From Jeotgalibacillus terrae (lineage in GTDB: Bacteria > Bacillota > Bacilli > Bacillales > Jeotgalibacillaceae): DNA of 64,000 nt. A model generated the notes under the pieces. The model was not told where the DNA came from and searched no databases. It was given only the letters and a program-made list of their open reading frames with translations. Positions 24,399 to 32,925 of the stretch are shown here, piece by piece. The translations under genes were made by a program, and so were the position numbers. How positions within the stretch are numbered: the stretch's first letter is position 1; each line of letters opens with the position of its first letter. Location: assembly GCF_016908195.1 (NCBI RefSeq), contig NZ_JAFBDK010000002.1, positions 1 through 64,000 on the forward strand. The letters run 5' to 3'.

Positions 24399-25835
24399 AT
24401 GAGCGATGTGAATCGTGAACAGGTGCGCCAGATTGTTGAGGCAATCGGCGGACAGGAAAACATCAACACAGCGACACACTGTGTTACACGTCTCCGCTTC
24501 GTCTTGAATGACGAAAGCAAGGTGGACAAGAAGAAACTTGAGTCAATTGATCTTGTTAAAGGATCATTTTCCAACAGCGGGCAATTCCAGGTCGTCATCG
24601 GCCAGGGACTTGTCGACAAGGTGTACAAAGTTTTAGCAGAGGAAACAGGTATTCAGGAAGTGTCGAAGGATGATGTAAAAAGCGCAGCGACAAAGAATAT
24701 GAATCCGCTGCAAAGAGCCATCAAACTGTTAGCTGATATCTTTATTCCAATTCTTCCGGCAATCGTAACAGCAGGTTTACTGCTTGGTTTGAACAACGTA
24801 CTGACAGCCGAAAATTTATTCGGTCCGGATCCACTGATCGTCACGTATCCTCAGTGGGCTGATATTGCAGAAGTTATTAACATTATAGCCAGCGCCGCCT
24901 TCACCTTTTTACCTGCATTGATCGGCTGGTCAGCAGTAAAAAGGTTCGGGGCCAATCCTTTAATGGGTATCGTGCTTGGTCTGGTACTGGTACATCCTGC
25001 CCTGTTAAGTGCATACGCTTACCCGGATGCGCTGCAGGAAGGTACAGTGCCAACGTGGAATTTATTCGGCTTAACCGTTGAATCAATCGGTTATCAGGGT
25101 CAGGTACTTCCGGTATTAGTGGCAGCTTATCTGTATGCAGTGATTGAAAAGTTCTTAAACAGACGCGTACACGATTCAATCAAGCTACTGGTTGTCGCAC
25201 CGGTATCAATACTAATCACCGGTTTCGCAGCATTTATCGTCATTGGACCACTGACATTCGCAGCAGGTACAGCCGTAACTGATGCAGTTGTTTATATGTT
25301 TGAAAACTTCGGCTGGTTAGGCGGTCTGATCTATGGTGGATTCTATGCAGTCCTTGTTATCACAGGTATGCACCATACATTCCTGCCTGTAGACTTACAG
25401 CTGATTTCAGATCAGGGCGGTACATTCCTGTGGCCGATCCTTGCACTGTCAAATATCGCACAGGGTTCAGCAGCATTTGCGATTTTCGCTGCAACGTTCT
25501 TTATGAAAGGGAAAGATGAAAAGCTCAAAGGACTTGCAAGTTCTTCAGGTATCTCGGCTTGGCTCGGTGTCACAGAGCCCGCTCTATTCGGGGTCAACCT
25601 GCGCTATAAATTCCCATTCATCTGCGCATTAATCGGCTCTGCTATCGCAGGTATCATCCTTGGTGCCAACTTCGTTCTCGCCAATTCAATCGGCGTCGGC
25701 GGTGTACCGGGCATCATCTCAATCCAAAGCCAATTCTGGGGCATATTCGCAATTGGTATGGGAATCGTTATCGTCGTCCCATTCGCCCTCACACTTGCAT
25801 ACGCACTAATCGTGAAAAAAGGAAAGCTTGAGTAG
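24399..25835 (+). CDS. treP: Trehalose-specific PTS EIIBC permease
   Basis: 478-residue phosphotransferase permease importing trehalose as trehalose-6-phosphate. The EIIB domain (1-90) carries the phosphorylated cysteine C28 in THCVTRLRF; the EIIC membrane domain follows, with MHHTFLPVDLQLI and the TEPALFGVNLRYKFPF loop typical of the Glc/sucrose/trehalose family. There is no fused EIIA, as in B. subtilis TreP. Trehalose specificity is inferred from the downstream phospho-glucosidase and the TreR operator; sucrose permeases are close relatives. SD AGGGAGG lies 8 nt before the ATG. Confidence 0.9.
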   Translation: MSDVNREQVRQIVEAIGGQENINTATHCVTRLRFVLNDESKVDKKKLESIDLVKGSFSNSGQFQVVIGQGLVDKVYKVLAEETGIQEVSKDDVKSAATKNMNPLQRAIKLLADIFIPILPAIVTAGLLLGLNNVLTAENLFGPDPLIVTYPQWADIAEVINIIASAAFTFLPALIGWSAVKRFGANPLMGIVLGLVLVHPALLSAYAYPDALQEGTVPTWNLFGLTVESIGYQGQVLPVLVAAYLYAVIEKFLNRRVHDSIKLLVVAPVSILITGFAAFIVIGPLTFAAGTAVTDAVVYMFENFGWLGGLIYGGFYAVLVITGMHHTFLPVDLQLISDQGGTFLWPILALSNIAQGSAAFAIFAATFFMKGKDEKLKGLASSSGISAWLGVTEPALFGVNLRYKFPFICALIGSAIAGIILGANFVLANSIGVGGVPGIISIQSQFWGIFAIGMGIVIVVPFALTLAYALIVKKGKLE

Positions 25836-25847
25836 ACAATACGAACG

Positions 25848-25883
25848 GGCTGTGAGAAGAAATTTTCACAGCTCTGTTTTTTA
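25848..25883 (+). terminator. Terminator between treP and treA
   Basis: GCTGTGA-9 nt-TTCACAGC followed by TCTGTTTTTT. It may set the treP:treA ratio by partial readthrough. Confidence 0.72.
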
Positions 25884-25892
25884 CGAAAAGAA

Positions 25893-25973
25893 CGAAGAGG
25901 CGGGACTGTCCCGGGTCTTCAGTGTTCACGCATGGGCAGCGTAGACCCGGGTCAGACCCTCTACTACTTTTTA
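25893..25973. repeat. Type-1 palindrome pair between treP and treA
   Basis: GGCGGGACTGTCCCGGGTCTTC followed by GTAGACCCGGGTCAGACCCT and CTACTAC, the same two-palindrome arrangement as near 18800. It ends just before the treA SD. Confidence 0.85.
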
Positions 25974-25986
25974 AGGAGGCATTCAC

Positions 25987-27672
25987 ATGGCACAGCCCTG
26001 GTGGAAAAAAGCAGTTGTGTATCAGATCTACCCGAAGAGTTTTAACGACACAACTGGCAACGGTGTGGGTGATCTGAACGGTATCACAGAAAAACTTGAT
26101 TATTTGAATGAACTTGGTGTCGACGTCCTATGGCTGACTCCGCCTTACAAATCACCTCAGCGTGACAATGGTTATGATATTAGCGATTACTTCTCGATTC
26201 ATGAAGAGTACGGATCAATGGAAGATTTCGACCGTATGCTTGCAGAAGCTCACAAGCGCGACATCCGCATCATTATGGATATCGTTGTGAATCATACTTC
26301 TACTGAGCATGAGTGGTTCGTTGAATCCCGTAAGTCAAAAGACAATGAGTACCGTGATTTCTACATCTGGAAAGACGGGAAGGAAGATGGCTCTGAGCCG
26401 ACGAATTGGGCATCGAAGTTTGGCGGGAATGCGTGGCAGTATGATGATGCAAGCGGCCAGTATTACCTGCACCTATTTGACGTGACCCAGGCTGATCTGA
26501 ACTGGGAAAATGAAAAGGTTCGCCGCGAAATTTACGAAATGATGAATTTCTGGGCTGAAAAAGGTGTGGATGGCTTCCGTCTAGATGTAATCAATCTAGT
26601 GTCAAAAAATCAGGACTTCCCTGATGAGACAGGTGAGGGCGATGGCCGCCGCTTTTATACAGACGGTCCGCGCGTGCATGAGTATATGCACGAAATGAAT
26701 CAGGAAGTATTCTCTAAGCATGACCTGCTGACAGTTGGGGAAATGTCTTCAACGACGATTGATCACTGTATTAAATATTCGAACCCTGAACGAGAAGAAT
26801 TAAGTATGACGTTCAATTTCCATCATTTAAAAGTGGATTATCCAAACGGTGAAAAGTGGACAATTGCTGATTTTGATTTCCTTCAGCTGAAAGATATTCT
26901 TTCAACGTGGCAGGTCGGAATGAATGAAGGTGGCGGATGGAATGCGCTGTTCTGGTGCAACCATGATCAGCCACGCGTTGTATCGCGCTACGGAAATGAC
27001 GGTGAATTCCACCGCGAGTCAGCAAAAATGCTTGCGACAACCGTACACATGATGCAGGGTACGCCTTACATTTATCAAGGCGAAGAGTTCGGGATGACTA
27101 ATCCGAAATTCACATCAATTGATGAATACCGCGATGTTGAGTCGCTGAACATTTACAATATCCTGCTTGAACAGGGTAAGAGCGAAAAGGAAATTCTTGA
27201 GATTCTGCGCCAGAAATCACGTGATAACTCACGTACGCCGGTGCAGTGGGATGATACTGAGCACGCCGGCTTCACAAGCGGTACGCCATGGATCCCTGTT
27301 GCAAAAAACTTTAAAGAGCACAATGCAAAAACTGCGCTGGAAGACCGTGATTCAGTCTTCTATCACTATCAGAAGCTTGTTCAGCTACGTAAGGATCACG
27401 ATATTCTGACTGATGGCAACTACGAGCTGCTGCTGGCAGATCATCCGGCAATCTTTGCTTACACGCGCAGCACTGAAAATGAGACGCTGCTTGTGCTGAA
27501 TAACTATTATGCAGAGGAAACAGTATTTGACATGCCTGAAACACTAGCTGAAAAGCTGGAAGGCTTCACGCCTCCTGATGTGATGATTCAGAATTACAGC
27601 GATGTAAATGGGGATGCAGCGCGTTATACGCTGCGACCATATGAGTCGATTGTGTTTCATTATAAGAAGTAA
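25987..27672 (+). CDS. treA: Trehalose-6-phosphate hydrolase (phospho-alpha-(1,1)-glucosidase)
   Basis: 561-residue glycoside hydrolase family 13 enzyme that splits trehalose-6-phosphate into glucose and glucose-6-phosphate in the cytoplasm. Catalytic motifs are visible: DIVVNHTS, GFRLDVINL (nucleophile D200), TVGEMSS (acid/base E252) and WCNHDQPR. The length equals that of B. subtilis TreA (561). SD AAGGAGG lies 7-8 nt upstream. It follows treP after a 151-bp gap holding a terminator and a repeat. Oligo-1,6-glucosidases share the fold, but the TreP/TreR context favours trehalose-6-phosphate. Confidence 0.94.
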   Translation: MAQPWWKKAVVYQIYPKSFNDTTGNGVGDLNGITEKLDYLNELGVDVLWLTPPYKSPQRDNGYDISDYFSIHEEYGSMEDFDRMLAEAHKRDIRIIMDIVVNHTSTEHEWFVESRKSKDNEYRDFYIWKDGKEDGSEPTNWASKFGGNAWQYDDASGQYYLHLFDVTQADLNWENEKVRREIYEMMNFWAEKGVDGFRLDVINLVSKNQDFPDETGEGDGRRFYTDGPRVHEYMHEMNQEVFSKHDLLTVGEMSSTTIDHCIKYSNPEREELSMTFNFHHLKVDYPNGEKWTIADFDFLQLKDILSTWQVGMNEGGGWNALFWCNHDQPRVVSRYGNDGEFHRESAKMLATTVHMMQGTPYIYQGEEFGMTNPKFTSIDEYRDVESLNIYNILLEQGKSEKEILEILRQKSRDNSRTPVQWDDTEHAGFTSGTPWIPVAKNFKEHNAKTALEDRDSVFYHYQKLVQLRKDHDILTDGNYELLLADHPAIFAYTRSTENETLLVLNNYYAEETVFDMPETLAEKLEGFTPPDVMIQNYSDVNGDAARYTLRPYESIVFHYKK

Positions 27673-27679
27673 TTGATTG

Positions 27680-27718
27680 AAAAATCCGCCCGGGATCGAG
27701 TCCTGGGCGGATTTTTGT
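27680..27718 (+). terminator. Terminator after treA
   Basis: AAAATCCGCCCGGGA ... TCCTGGGCGGATTTTT, a stem of about 14 bp with one mismatch and flanking A/T runs. Confidence 0.9.
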
Positions 27719-27724
27719 GTGGTG

Positions 27725-27890
27725 CGGGCTGCTTTTCTGGCGCGACGGTCGCATCACCGCCCACGAATGTCGTATGTGACCGCTCGACGTTCCGATACAC
27801 CCGGGTTGGAGGTCATATTATACGCCGGTGAAGGTCGTATATGCACAATCGAGTGTCGTATACACCAAATCCGGCGCAACAGTAAAACGC
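27725..27890 (-). repeat. Type-2 element, copy f (inverted)
   Basis: Read on the minus strand: ATACGACACTCG, ATACGACCTTCACC, TATGACCTCC, core CCCGGGTGTATCGGAACGTC, ATACGACATTCG and GCGACCGTCG at 21-22 bp steps. It lies between treA and the amidohydrolase gene, which is read toward it. Confidence 0.85.
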
Positions 27891-27895
27891 CGCAC

Positions 27896-28993
27896 TTACT
27901 CCGCTTCCATCGCCATCTCCACAGCTCGCGTAACCACACGTACACCCTGCTCCAGACAATCATGATTAAATGTCATATCCGGATGGTGAAGCCCCGGCGC
28001 GAGGTCTGAACCAAGACCGAGCATGACTGCTTTCAGCTCAGGTTTTTCAATTGTATAGTAATGAAAATCATCACTACCTGGTGTCACAACGCGCGGACGC
28101 AGCGACTCTTCTCCCATTTCTGCGATAATCGCTTCACGCATGACGGCCTCTGCTTCTTCATTAATCGCAGCGGCCGGCGTGTAATCGATCCACTCACCTT
28201 CAATTTTCACACCAAGCAAGTCGCTCACTGCAGCAACCTTTTCTTCAATCATCCGCTGCAGTTCAACCATCGTCTCATTCGTCTGAGCACGCACATCGAG
28301 TGCAAACGTCGCGGAACCCGGAATGATATTATAGTTTGAAGCGCCTGCGTGAAAGTTCGTCATTTTAACAGAGTGCGGTATCATCGGTGAAAGCCGTACA
28401 GCATGCATCTGTTGAGCCAAAGCAAATCCTGCTTCAATCGCATTTACTCCCTGATGAGGACGTGCGCCGTGGAGGTCTTTACCCGTAATCTTACCTTCAT
28501 AAAAAATTCCGCCACCGTGTGAAATCGCAGGAGCAGCTTCTCCGAATGAGAGTTCTTCTTTTGGTCGAAGATGAACGCCAAAAAGCATCTTCAATCCATC
28601 TGCCCCACCGCTTTTAATGACAGCAAGCGAGCCATTACCCTGCTCTTCAGCTGGCTGGAATATGCACCTGAACGTACCCCTCAGCGAATCCTCTTTTTCT
28701 TTTAAAGCTAAAAGCGCTCCAATTCCAATCGTCATATGCGCGTCATGACCGCATGAATGATTCCCCTGCATCCTGCCGTCCACTTCCTGCCATAGCGCGT
28801 CAATGTCCGCACGCAGTCCAATCACCGGCTCACCGCTTCCCACTTCAGCAATTAACCCTGTATGCTTTTTGAAAAGCTGAACGCGGATTCCTGCCCGCTC
28901 AAGCGTATTTGCAATATAATCAGTTGTCTTCACTTCCTTAAAACTGATCTCCGCAAGTCCGTGAAGATCCTGCCAAATCTGTTCAAGTTTCAT
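27896..28993 (-). CDS. M20-family amidohydrolase / N-acyl-amino-acid deacylase
   Basis: 365-residue zinc-dependent M20 hydrolase. Metal-binding motifs are visible: GLRADIDALWQ, NHSCGHDAHM (Cys/His ligand region), FQPAEEQGNG, GASNYNIIPGSATF (dimer/lid domain) and the C-terminal GSDDFHYY. Relatives remove acyl groups from amino acids or cleave diaminopimelate-type peptides. The gene starts 4 nt after the dipeptide epimerase stop, so the two are cotranscribed and probably act on the same peptide-derived substrate, perhaps muropeptides. Start 28993 is set by SD GGAGGTGTGAAGGA; the longer upstream frame overlaps the epimerase. Confidence 0.9.
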   Translation of the reverse strand: MKLEQIWQDLHGLAEISFKEVKTTDYIANTLERAGIRVQLFKKHTGLIAEVGSGEPVIGLRADIDALWQEVDGRMQGNHSCGHDAHMTIGIGALLALKEKEDSLRGTFRCIFQPAEEQGNGSLAVIKSGGADGLKMLFGVHLRPKEELSFGEAAPAISHGGGIFYEGKITGKDLHGARPHQGVNAIEAGFALAQQMHAVRLSPMIPHSVKMTNFHAGASNYNIIPGSATFALDVRAQTNETMVELQRMIEEKVAAVSDLLGVKIEGEWIDYTPAAAINEEAEAVMREAIIAEMGEESLRPRVVTPGSDDFHYYTIEKPELKAVMLGLGSDLAPGLHHPDMTFNHDCLEQGVRVVTRAVEMAMEAE

Positions 28994-28997
28994 TCCT

Positions 28998-30110
28998 TCA
29001 CACCTCCACAATCGTATGACACTCACTTAATTTCTCAAGAATCTGTTCATCCACATCAACACCAAGTCCAGGCTTTTCTGCTAAATGAACGTAAGGAATC
29101 TGATACGTTAAATTACCCGGATCCTCAGAAAACAGCAGCGGTCCGGTCAGCTCAGTCGATTCAATATTCTTACGGGACATCGCGGCATGATAACCGGCAG
29201 CTGATCCGATTGATGATTCAACCATCGAACCGACCTGGCACGTGAGTCCGGCTGCTTCAGCTGTTTTTGCCATATTAATCACCGGATAAATCCCACCGCT
29301 TTTCATCAGCTTTAAATTAATTATATCAGCAGCGCGGGTGTTGATCGCCCGCTGAAGATCCTTTTCTAAACAGATGCTTTCATCGAGCATAAGCGGTGTC
29401 TTCGTTGCTCTGCGCAGTTCATTCATTTCAGCAAAGGCTTCTGGTACAAGTGGCTGTTCAACCCAGTCAAGGTTCAAACCCTCACACTGAGCAAGCGCTC
29501 GCTTAGCTGTCTCATACGTACCCCAGCCCTGATTCACATCGACCCGGATCGGAACTTCTTCTCCAACTGCTGAGCGGATTGCTTTCAAACGCTGTACATC
29601 AACTGCTGCATCTCCACTCAACTTGATTTTTAAATGCCGATAGCCGCTTTCAAGCGCAGCGCATGCAGCCTCACTCATTTTTTCAGGAGATCCGATTGAA
29701 ATCACTTTTGGATAACTGAGTGACTCATGTGCTTTGCCACCAATAAGATCATAAACAGGCATCCCTGTGATTTTCCCCATCAGATCATAACAGGCAATAT
29801 CCACCGCCGCTTTGATCGAAGGGTTCCCTTTAAGCCCAAGGTTCATACGGTGATGAATCTCTTCGATTTGAAAAGGAGTCAGCCCTTTTAACTGAGGTAA
29901 TATGACTTTTTCCAACAGCGCATATGACCCATAAAAAGATTCTCCTGTCACATGTTCATCTGGCACTGACTCCCCAAAACCCTCATGGCCGGTGTCTGTC
30001 GTCAGCTTCAAAATAATAGAAGGCATGGACTCAAACCTTGCATATGATACGACAAACGGTTCTTTCAGCGGGAGATGAATCCCCCATATTTCAGCACGAA
30101 TAATTTTCAA
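28998..30110 (-). CDS. Enolase-superfamily dipeptide epimerase
   Basis: 370-residue enzyme of the mandelate racemase/muconate lactonizing subgroup, most like L-Ala-D/L-Glu epimerases (YkfB). Catalytic lysines lie in HLKIKLSG and NLKLMKSGG; metal ligands are in VDVNQGW (D), WVEQPL (E) and LDESI (D). It interconverts the configuration of a dipeptide residue, typically from murein tripeptide recycling; the exact dipeptide cannot be read from sequence. The start is TTG at 30110 with a weak SD. It forms an operon with the M20 hydrolase and is placed between treA and treR. Confidence 0.88.
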   Translation of the reverse strand: MKIIRAEIWGIHLPLKEPFVVSYARFESMPSIILKLTTDTGHEGFGESVPDEHVTGESFYGSYALLEKVILPQLKGLTPFQIEEIHHRMNLGLKGNPSIKAAVDIACYDLMGKITGMPVYDLIGGKAHESLSYPKVISIGSPEKMSEAACAALESGYRHLKIKLSGDAAVDVQRLKAIRSAVGEEVPIRVDVNQGWGTYETAKRALAQCEGLNLDWVEQPLVPEAFAEMNELRRATKTPLMLDESICLEKDLQRAINTRAADIINLKLMKSGGIYPVINMAKTAEAAGLTCQVGSMVESSIGSAAGYHAAMSRKNIESTELTGPLLFSEDPGNLTYQIPYVHLAEKPGLGVDVDEQILEKLSECHTIVEV

Positions 30111-30153
30111 ACCAATCCAACTCCATTTCCCGGGAAATTATGTCGATATGTAT

Positions 30154-30188
30154 GGAAAAATGCACCTCTTTAAAGAGATGCATTTTTT
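30154..30188 (-). terminator. Terminator after the lipoprotein gene
   Basis: AAAAATGCACCTCTTT/AAAGAGATGCATTTTTT, a nearly perfect 15-bp inverted repeat directly after the stop codon at 30190; it works in the minus direction. Confidence 0.88.
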
Positions 30189-30189
30189 A

Positions 30190-30765
30190 TTAAGGTGCCG
30201 CAATAAACTGAATCGAAGCAATCTTCCACTCGCCTTCAACTTCCTTCATAATTGTCACCTGACGACCGCTTCTTGTTACTTCAGCTCCAGACGCCGGGTC
30301 AGTTGTCGTCAGTTCCATATTTGAAAATACCTCAGCAGACCCTTCTTCGTAGCCACTGATCGTCTGTTCGACAACTTCTCTCTGCACGTCAAACTGGGTG
30401 AACACTTCTTCAAGCGCTTCGCGTTCTTCCTCTTCATTGTAGTAATCTTCTCCAAATAAAAGCAGATCCATATAGCCTTCTAAATCTTTATTATTAAAGG
30501 TTTCGATATACTGATCGAATACCGCCATAATCTCTTCCTCTGCTTCAGCTGGCACTTCAGCACTTTCTACATTACCTTCTTCGTCGAATACAATACCTTC
30601 TTCTGACTCGATGCTGCTGTCAGGCGCATGCGTTTCCTGCCCCTCGCCTGTCAGTCCATCATCTGCTGAATTTACATTTGTATCCGTACTTTCTTCGTCA
30701 CTGCATCCTGCAAGCATAACCGCAAGCAGACCGGCAGCCATTGTTGTCTTAAAAAGCTTATTCAT
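30190..30765 (-). CDS. Lipoprotein with NTF2-like domain
   Basis: 191-residue secreted lipoprotein. The signal peptide ends in the lipobox LAGC (C21). An acidic, disordered stretch (about 22-75) leads to an alpha+beta domain (about 80-190; AVFDQYIETFNNKDLEGYMD, ending VEGEWKIASIQFI) with the helix-plus-sheet pattern of NTF2-like/SnoaL domains often found in small Bacillus lipoproteins. Function is unknown. The gene is single, with SD AAAGGACGG and a terminator; a type-3 element precedes it. Confidence 0.82.
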   Translation of the reverse strand: MNKLFKTTMAAGLLAVMLAGCSDEESTDTNVNSADDGLTGEGQETHAPDSSIESEEGIVFDEEGNVESAEVPAEAEEEIMAVFDQYIETFNNKDLEGYMDLLLFGEDYYNEEEEREALEEVFTQFDVQREVVEQTISGYEEGSAEVFSNMELTTTDPASGAEVTRSGRQVTIMKEVEGEWKIASIQFIAAP

Positions 30766-30806
30766 TAAAACCGTCCTTTCTGCTTAAAAAATCTACTCTA
30801 TTAAAG

Positions 30807-30952
30807 TTGGCTAATGATTTCCGCTACAGGGGGGACGCTTTCCGCAGGGCCGGCGGTGAGCCTCCTCGACGCTCCGCGTCTGTGGGGTCTCACCTGTCCG
30901 ACTTCTCCTGTTGGAGTCGCCCCCTTCCGCTTCAATCATCTGCTGTGCAGAT
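30807..30952 (-). repeat. Type-3 element, copy a
   Basis: Read on the minus strand it begins near GATTGAAGCGGAAGGGGGCG, contains ACTCCAACAGGAG and TGAGACCCCACAGACGCGGA, then GAGGAGGCTCACCG, and closes with GCGGAAATCATTAGCC. The ends (ATGATT / AATCAT type) are complementary, so the whole element can fold on itself. Confidence 0.82.
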
Positions 30953-31017
30953 ATAACATCTGACTTTAACAAAGTCTAAATTTATAATGTATTAACCCCT
31001 TTAATCAATACCATATC

Positions 31018-31150
31018 AGCTGGCTCTTGGAGTGGAGGGCGGAGACTCTCGCCCCAGGAAGGGACAGGTGAGATCCCGCAAGGCGAAGCCTGAGGAAGCT
31101 CACCGCCCGGGGGCAGGAAAGCGCAGCCCTCCACGGAAAGAGACAGCGGT
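31018..31150 (+). repeat. Type-3 element, copy b (opposite orientation)
   Basis: GTGGAGGGCGGAGACTC, GACAGGTGAGATCCCGCAAG, GAGGAAGCTCACCGCC and a closing CCTCCAC. It lies about 65 bp from copy a in inverted orientation; together they fill most of the 472-bp gap before treR. Confidence 0.75.
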
Positions 31151-31237
31151 ATTTGAATACATATGATATATGAAAATCTTGGTACATTCACTAAAATCCT
31201 GTCCCCTCATATGATACAATAAACAAGGGTGATATAT

Positions 31238-31957
31238 ATGGCAACTACAAATAAATATATGAACATTTTTCAAGAACTCTCCTCAGAAATAAAAAATGGG
31301 GTTTTCGAGCCGAACTCTCTACTCCCTTCTGAACACGAACTGTGTGAGCGATTTAATACATCAAGAGAAACCATAAGGAAAGCGCTTACACTTTTATCGC
31401 AAAACGGTTTTATACAGAAAATGCAGGGCAAAGGCTCCCTCGTTCTTGATATAAGTAAAATGACGTTTCCTGTTACAGGTCTTGTCAGCTTTAAAGAAAT
31501 ACAGCAGTCGCTTGGCCGTGATATTCAGACGACTGTGCATAAGCTTGAACTCATTGAAGCAGAGGACTGGCTGTCTAATCAGCTTGAGTGTCCTGAGCAC
31601 GCATTGACGTGGGAGGTTGTCCGCGCTCGAACGATTCAGGGTGAGCGGGTGATCCTTGATAAAGACTGGCTGCTTCAGACAACCGTGCCATCTTTGACTG
31701 AAGAAATCTGCGCAGATTCAATCTATGCTTATCTTGAAGGGCAGCTTGGATTAAACATTTCCTACGCTAAAAAAGAAATCACAGTTGAGCCTGCAACAGA
31801 TGAAGACCGTGCGCTGCTCGATCTTGACGGTTACAGCCACATCGTACTCGTTAAGAACTTTGTGCACCTCGAAGACACATCGATCTTCCAGTACACAGAA
31901 TCGCGTCACAGACTCGATAAGTTCAAGTTTGTAGACTTTGCGAGACGTCGTAAATAA
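31238..31957 (+). CDS. treR: Trehalose operon repressor TreR (GntR/HutC family)
   Basis: 239-residue GntR-family regulator. The N-terminal winged helix is clear (EIKNGVFEPNSLLPSEHELC, RFNTSRETIRKALTLLSQNG, MQGKGSLVLD), followed by a UTRA ligand domain (FKEIQQSLGRDIQTTVHKLE, later QYTESRHRLDKFKFVDFARR). The C-terminus matches TreR, which is released from DNA by trehalose-6-phosphate. Start at 31238: SD AAGGGTGAT sits 4 nt upstream; a GTG three codons earlier lies inside the SD. In B. subtilis treR directly follows treA; here 3.5 kb separate them. A tre-type operator is found before treP. Confidence 0.92.
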   Translation: MATTNKYMNIFQELSSEIKNGVFEPNSLLPSEHELCERFNTSRETIRKALTLLSQNGFIQKMQGKGSLVLDISKMTFPVTGLVSFKEIQQSLGRDIQTTVHKLELIEAEDWLSNQLECPEHALTWEVVRARTIQGERVILDKDWLLQTTVPSLTEEICADSIYAYLEGQLGLNISYAKKEITVEPATDEDRALLDLDGYSHIVLVKNFVHLEDTSIFQYTESRHRLDKFKFVDFARRRK

Positions 31958-31962
31958 GATGA

Positions 31963-31993
31963 AACTCCGCCGTTAATCCGGGCGGAGTTTTTG
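31963..31993 (+). terminator. Terminator after treR
   Basis: ACTCCGCC-9 nt-GGCGGAGT followed by TTTT. Confidence 0.85.
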
Positions 31994-32165
31994 GTTTCTT
32001 AAGGGCATGGGGAGGGCGTCGTGCTGCGACCGATGCGGGAGCTCACTACAGCTAAATCACGTCTCACTACAACTGAGAACGGTCTCACTACAGTAAACCC
32101 GAGTGTATCCTACAGCTGCGGGGCAAAACACAACAGCCACCATCCAAAACACTGTAACAGCGCCA
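31994..32165 (+). repeat. Type-2 element, variant copy g
   Basis: Begins with the family leader GGTTTCTTAAGGGCATGGGG, then CTCACTACAGCT, CTCACTACAACT, CTCACTACAGTA and CCTACAGCT at ~21-bp steps around the core ACCCGAGTGTATCC. The unit core has shifted from CGACCTTC to CACTACAGCT while period and flanks stayed, a distinct subtype. Confidence 0.78.
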
Positions 32166-32188
32166 AGCATGCACGCCCCCTCACACAA

Positions 32189-32222
32189 CAAAAAAAAGCC
32201 CCGTCTCAAAGACGGAGCCTCA
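32189..32222 (-). terminator. Terminator after degU
   Basis: Minus strand GGCTCCGTCT-TTGA-GACGGGGC followed by eight T. Confidence 0.9.
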
Positions 32223-32230
32223 CTTAACAA

Positions 32231-32905
32231 TTATCGTACCTCTACCCAGCCGTTCTTAATTGCTGTAACAACAGCCTGCGTACGGTCATTTACATTCATT
32301 TTCTGCAAGATGTTACTTACATGGTTTTTAACCGTTTTTTCTGAAATGTACAGTCCTTCACCGATACCGCGGTTACTTTTACCGTCAGCAAGCATCTGAA
32401 GCACTTCACACTCACGCTTTGTTAACAGGTGAAGCGGGCGGCGCACTTCCATCTGCTGGAAGTTACCAGTGAATTCTGCTTCTGCCAGACGGCGGAATTC
32501 GTTTACAAGGTTAACTGTTACTTTCGGATGCAGGTAAGAACCACCGTCAGCAACTGTTTTGATTGCTTCGATCAGTGCTTCTGAATCCATTTCTTTCAGC
32601 ATATATCCAAGTGCACCTGATTTCAGAGCATGTGATACGTAGTTCTCATCATCATGAATTGACAGGATGATGACTTTTGCGTCAGGATGCTTTTTCACAA
32701 GCTGGCCTGTTGCTTCTACGCCGTTCACATCAGGCATGTTAATATCCATCAGTACAACGTCTGGCTGGTGTGTTTCGTACAGCTCGATTGCCTGAGAACC
32801 ATCGTCGCCTTCTCCTACGATTTCAAACGTATCTTCAAAATCAAGAATGCGTTTGACTCCTTCACGGAATAACTGGTGATCATCAATAATTAAAATCTTT
32901 GTCAT
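32231..32905 (-). CDS. degU: Response regulator DegU (NarL/LuxR type)
   Basis: 224-residue two-component regulator. The receiver domain (1-120) has the phospho-acceptor D54 in [13 protein letters not shown]; the LuxR-type helix-turn-helix covers about 155-220 ([37 protein letters not shown]). DegU controls degradative exoenzymes, competence, motility and polymer production according to its phosphorylation level. It follows degS by 20 nt. Gene order degS-degU is conserved, but the next gene in B. subtilis (yviA) is displaced by 18 kb. Confidence 0.97.
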   Translation of the reverse strand: MTKILIIDDHQLFREGVKRILDFEDTFEIVGEGDDGSQAIELYETHQPDVVLMDINMPDVNGVEATGQLVKKHPDAKVIILSIHDDENYVSHALKSGALGYMLKEMDSEALIEAIKTVADGGSYLHPKVTVNLVNEFRRLAEAEFTGNFQQMEVRRPLHLLTKRECEVLQMLADGKSNRGIGEGLYISEKTVKNHVSNILQKMNVNDRTQAVVTAIKNGWVEVR

Positions 32906-32925
32906 GTTAGGTTCCCCCTCAATCT

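Noticed and set aside
24653-25792. Several minus-strand frames opposite treP
   Set aside because: Shadows of a strongly coding plus-strand frame with conserved EIIBC motifs.
30807-31150. Type-3 elements read as IS remnants or a riboswitch
   Set aside because: No transposase fragment and no match to a riboswitch class I know; the elements occur in convergent intergenic regions too, so a cis-regulatory RNA reading is unsupported.
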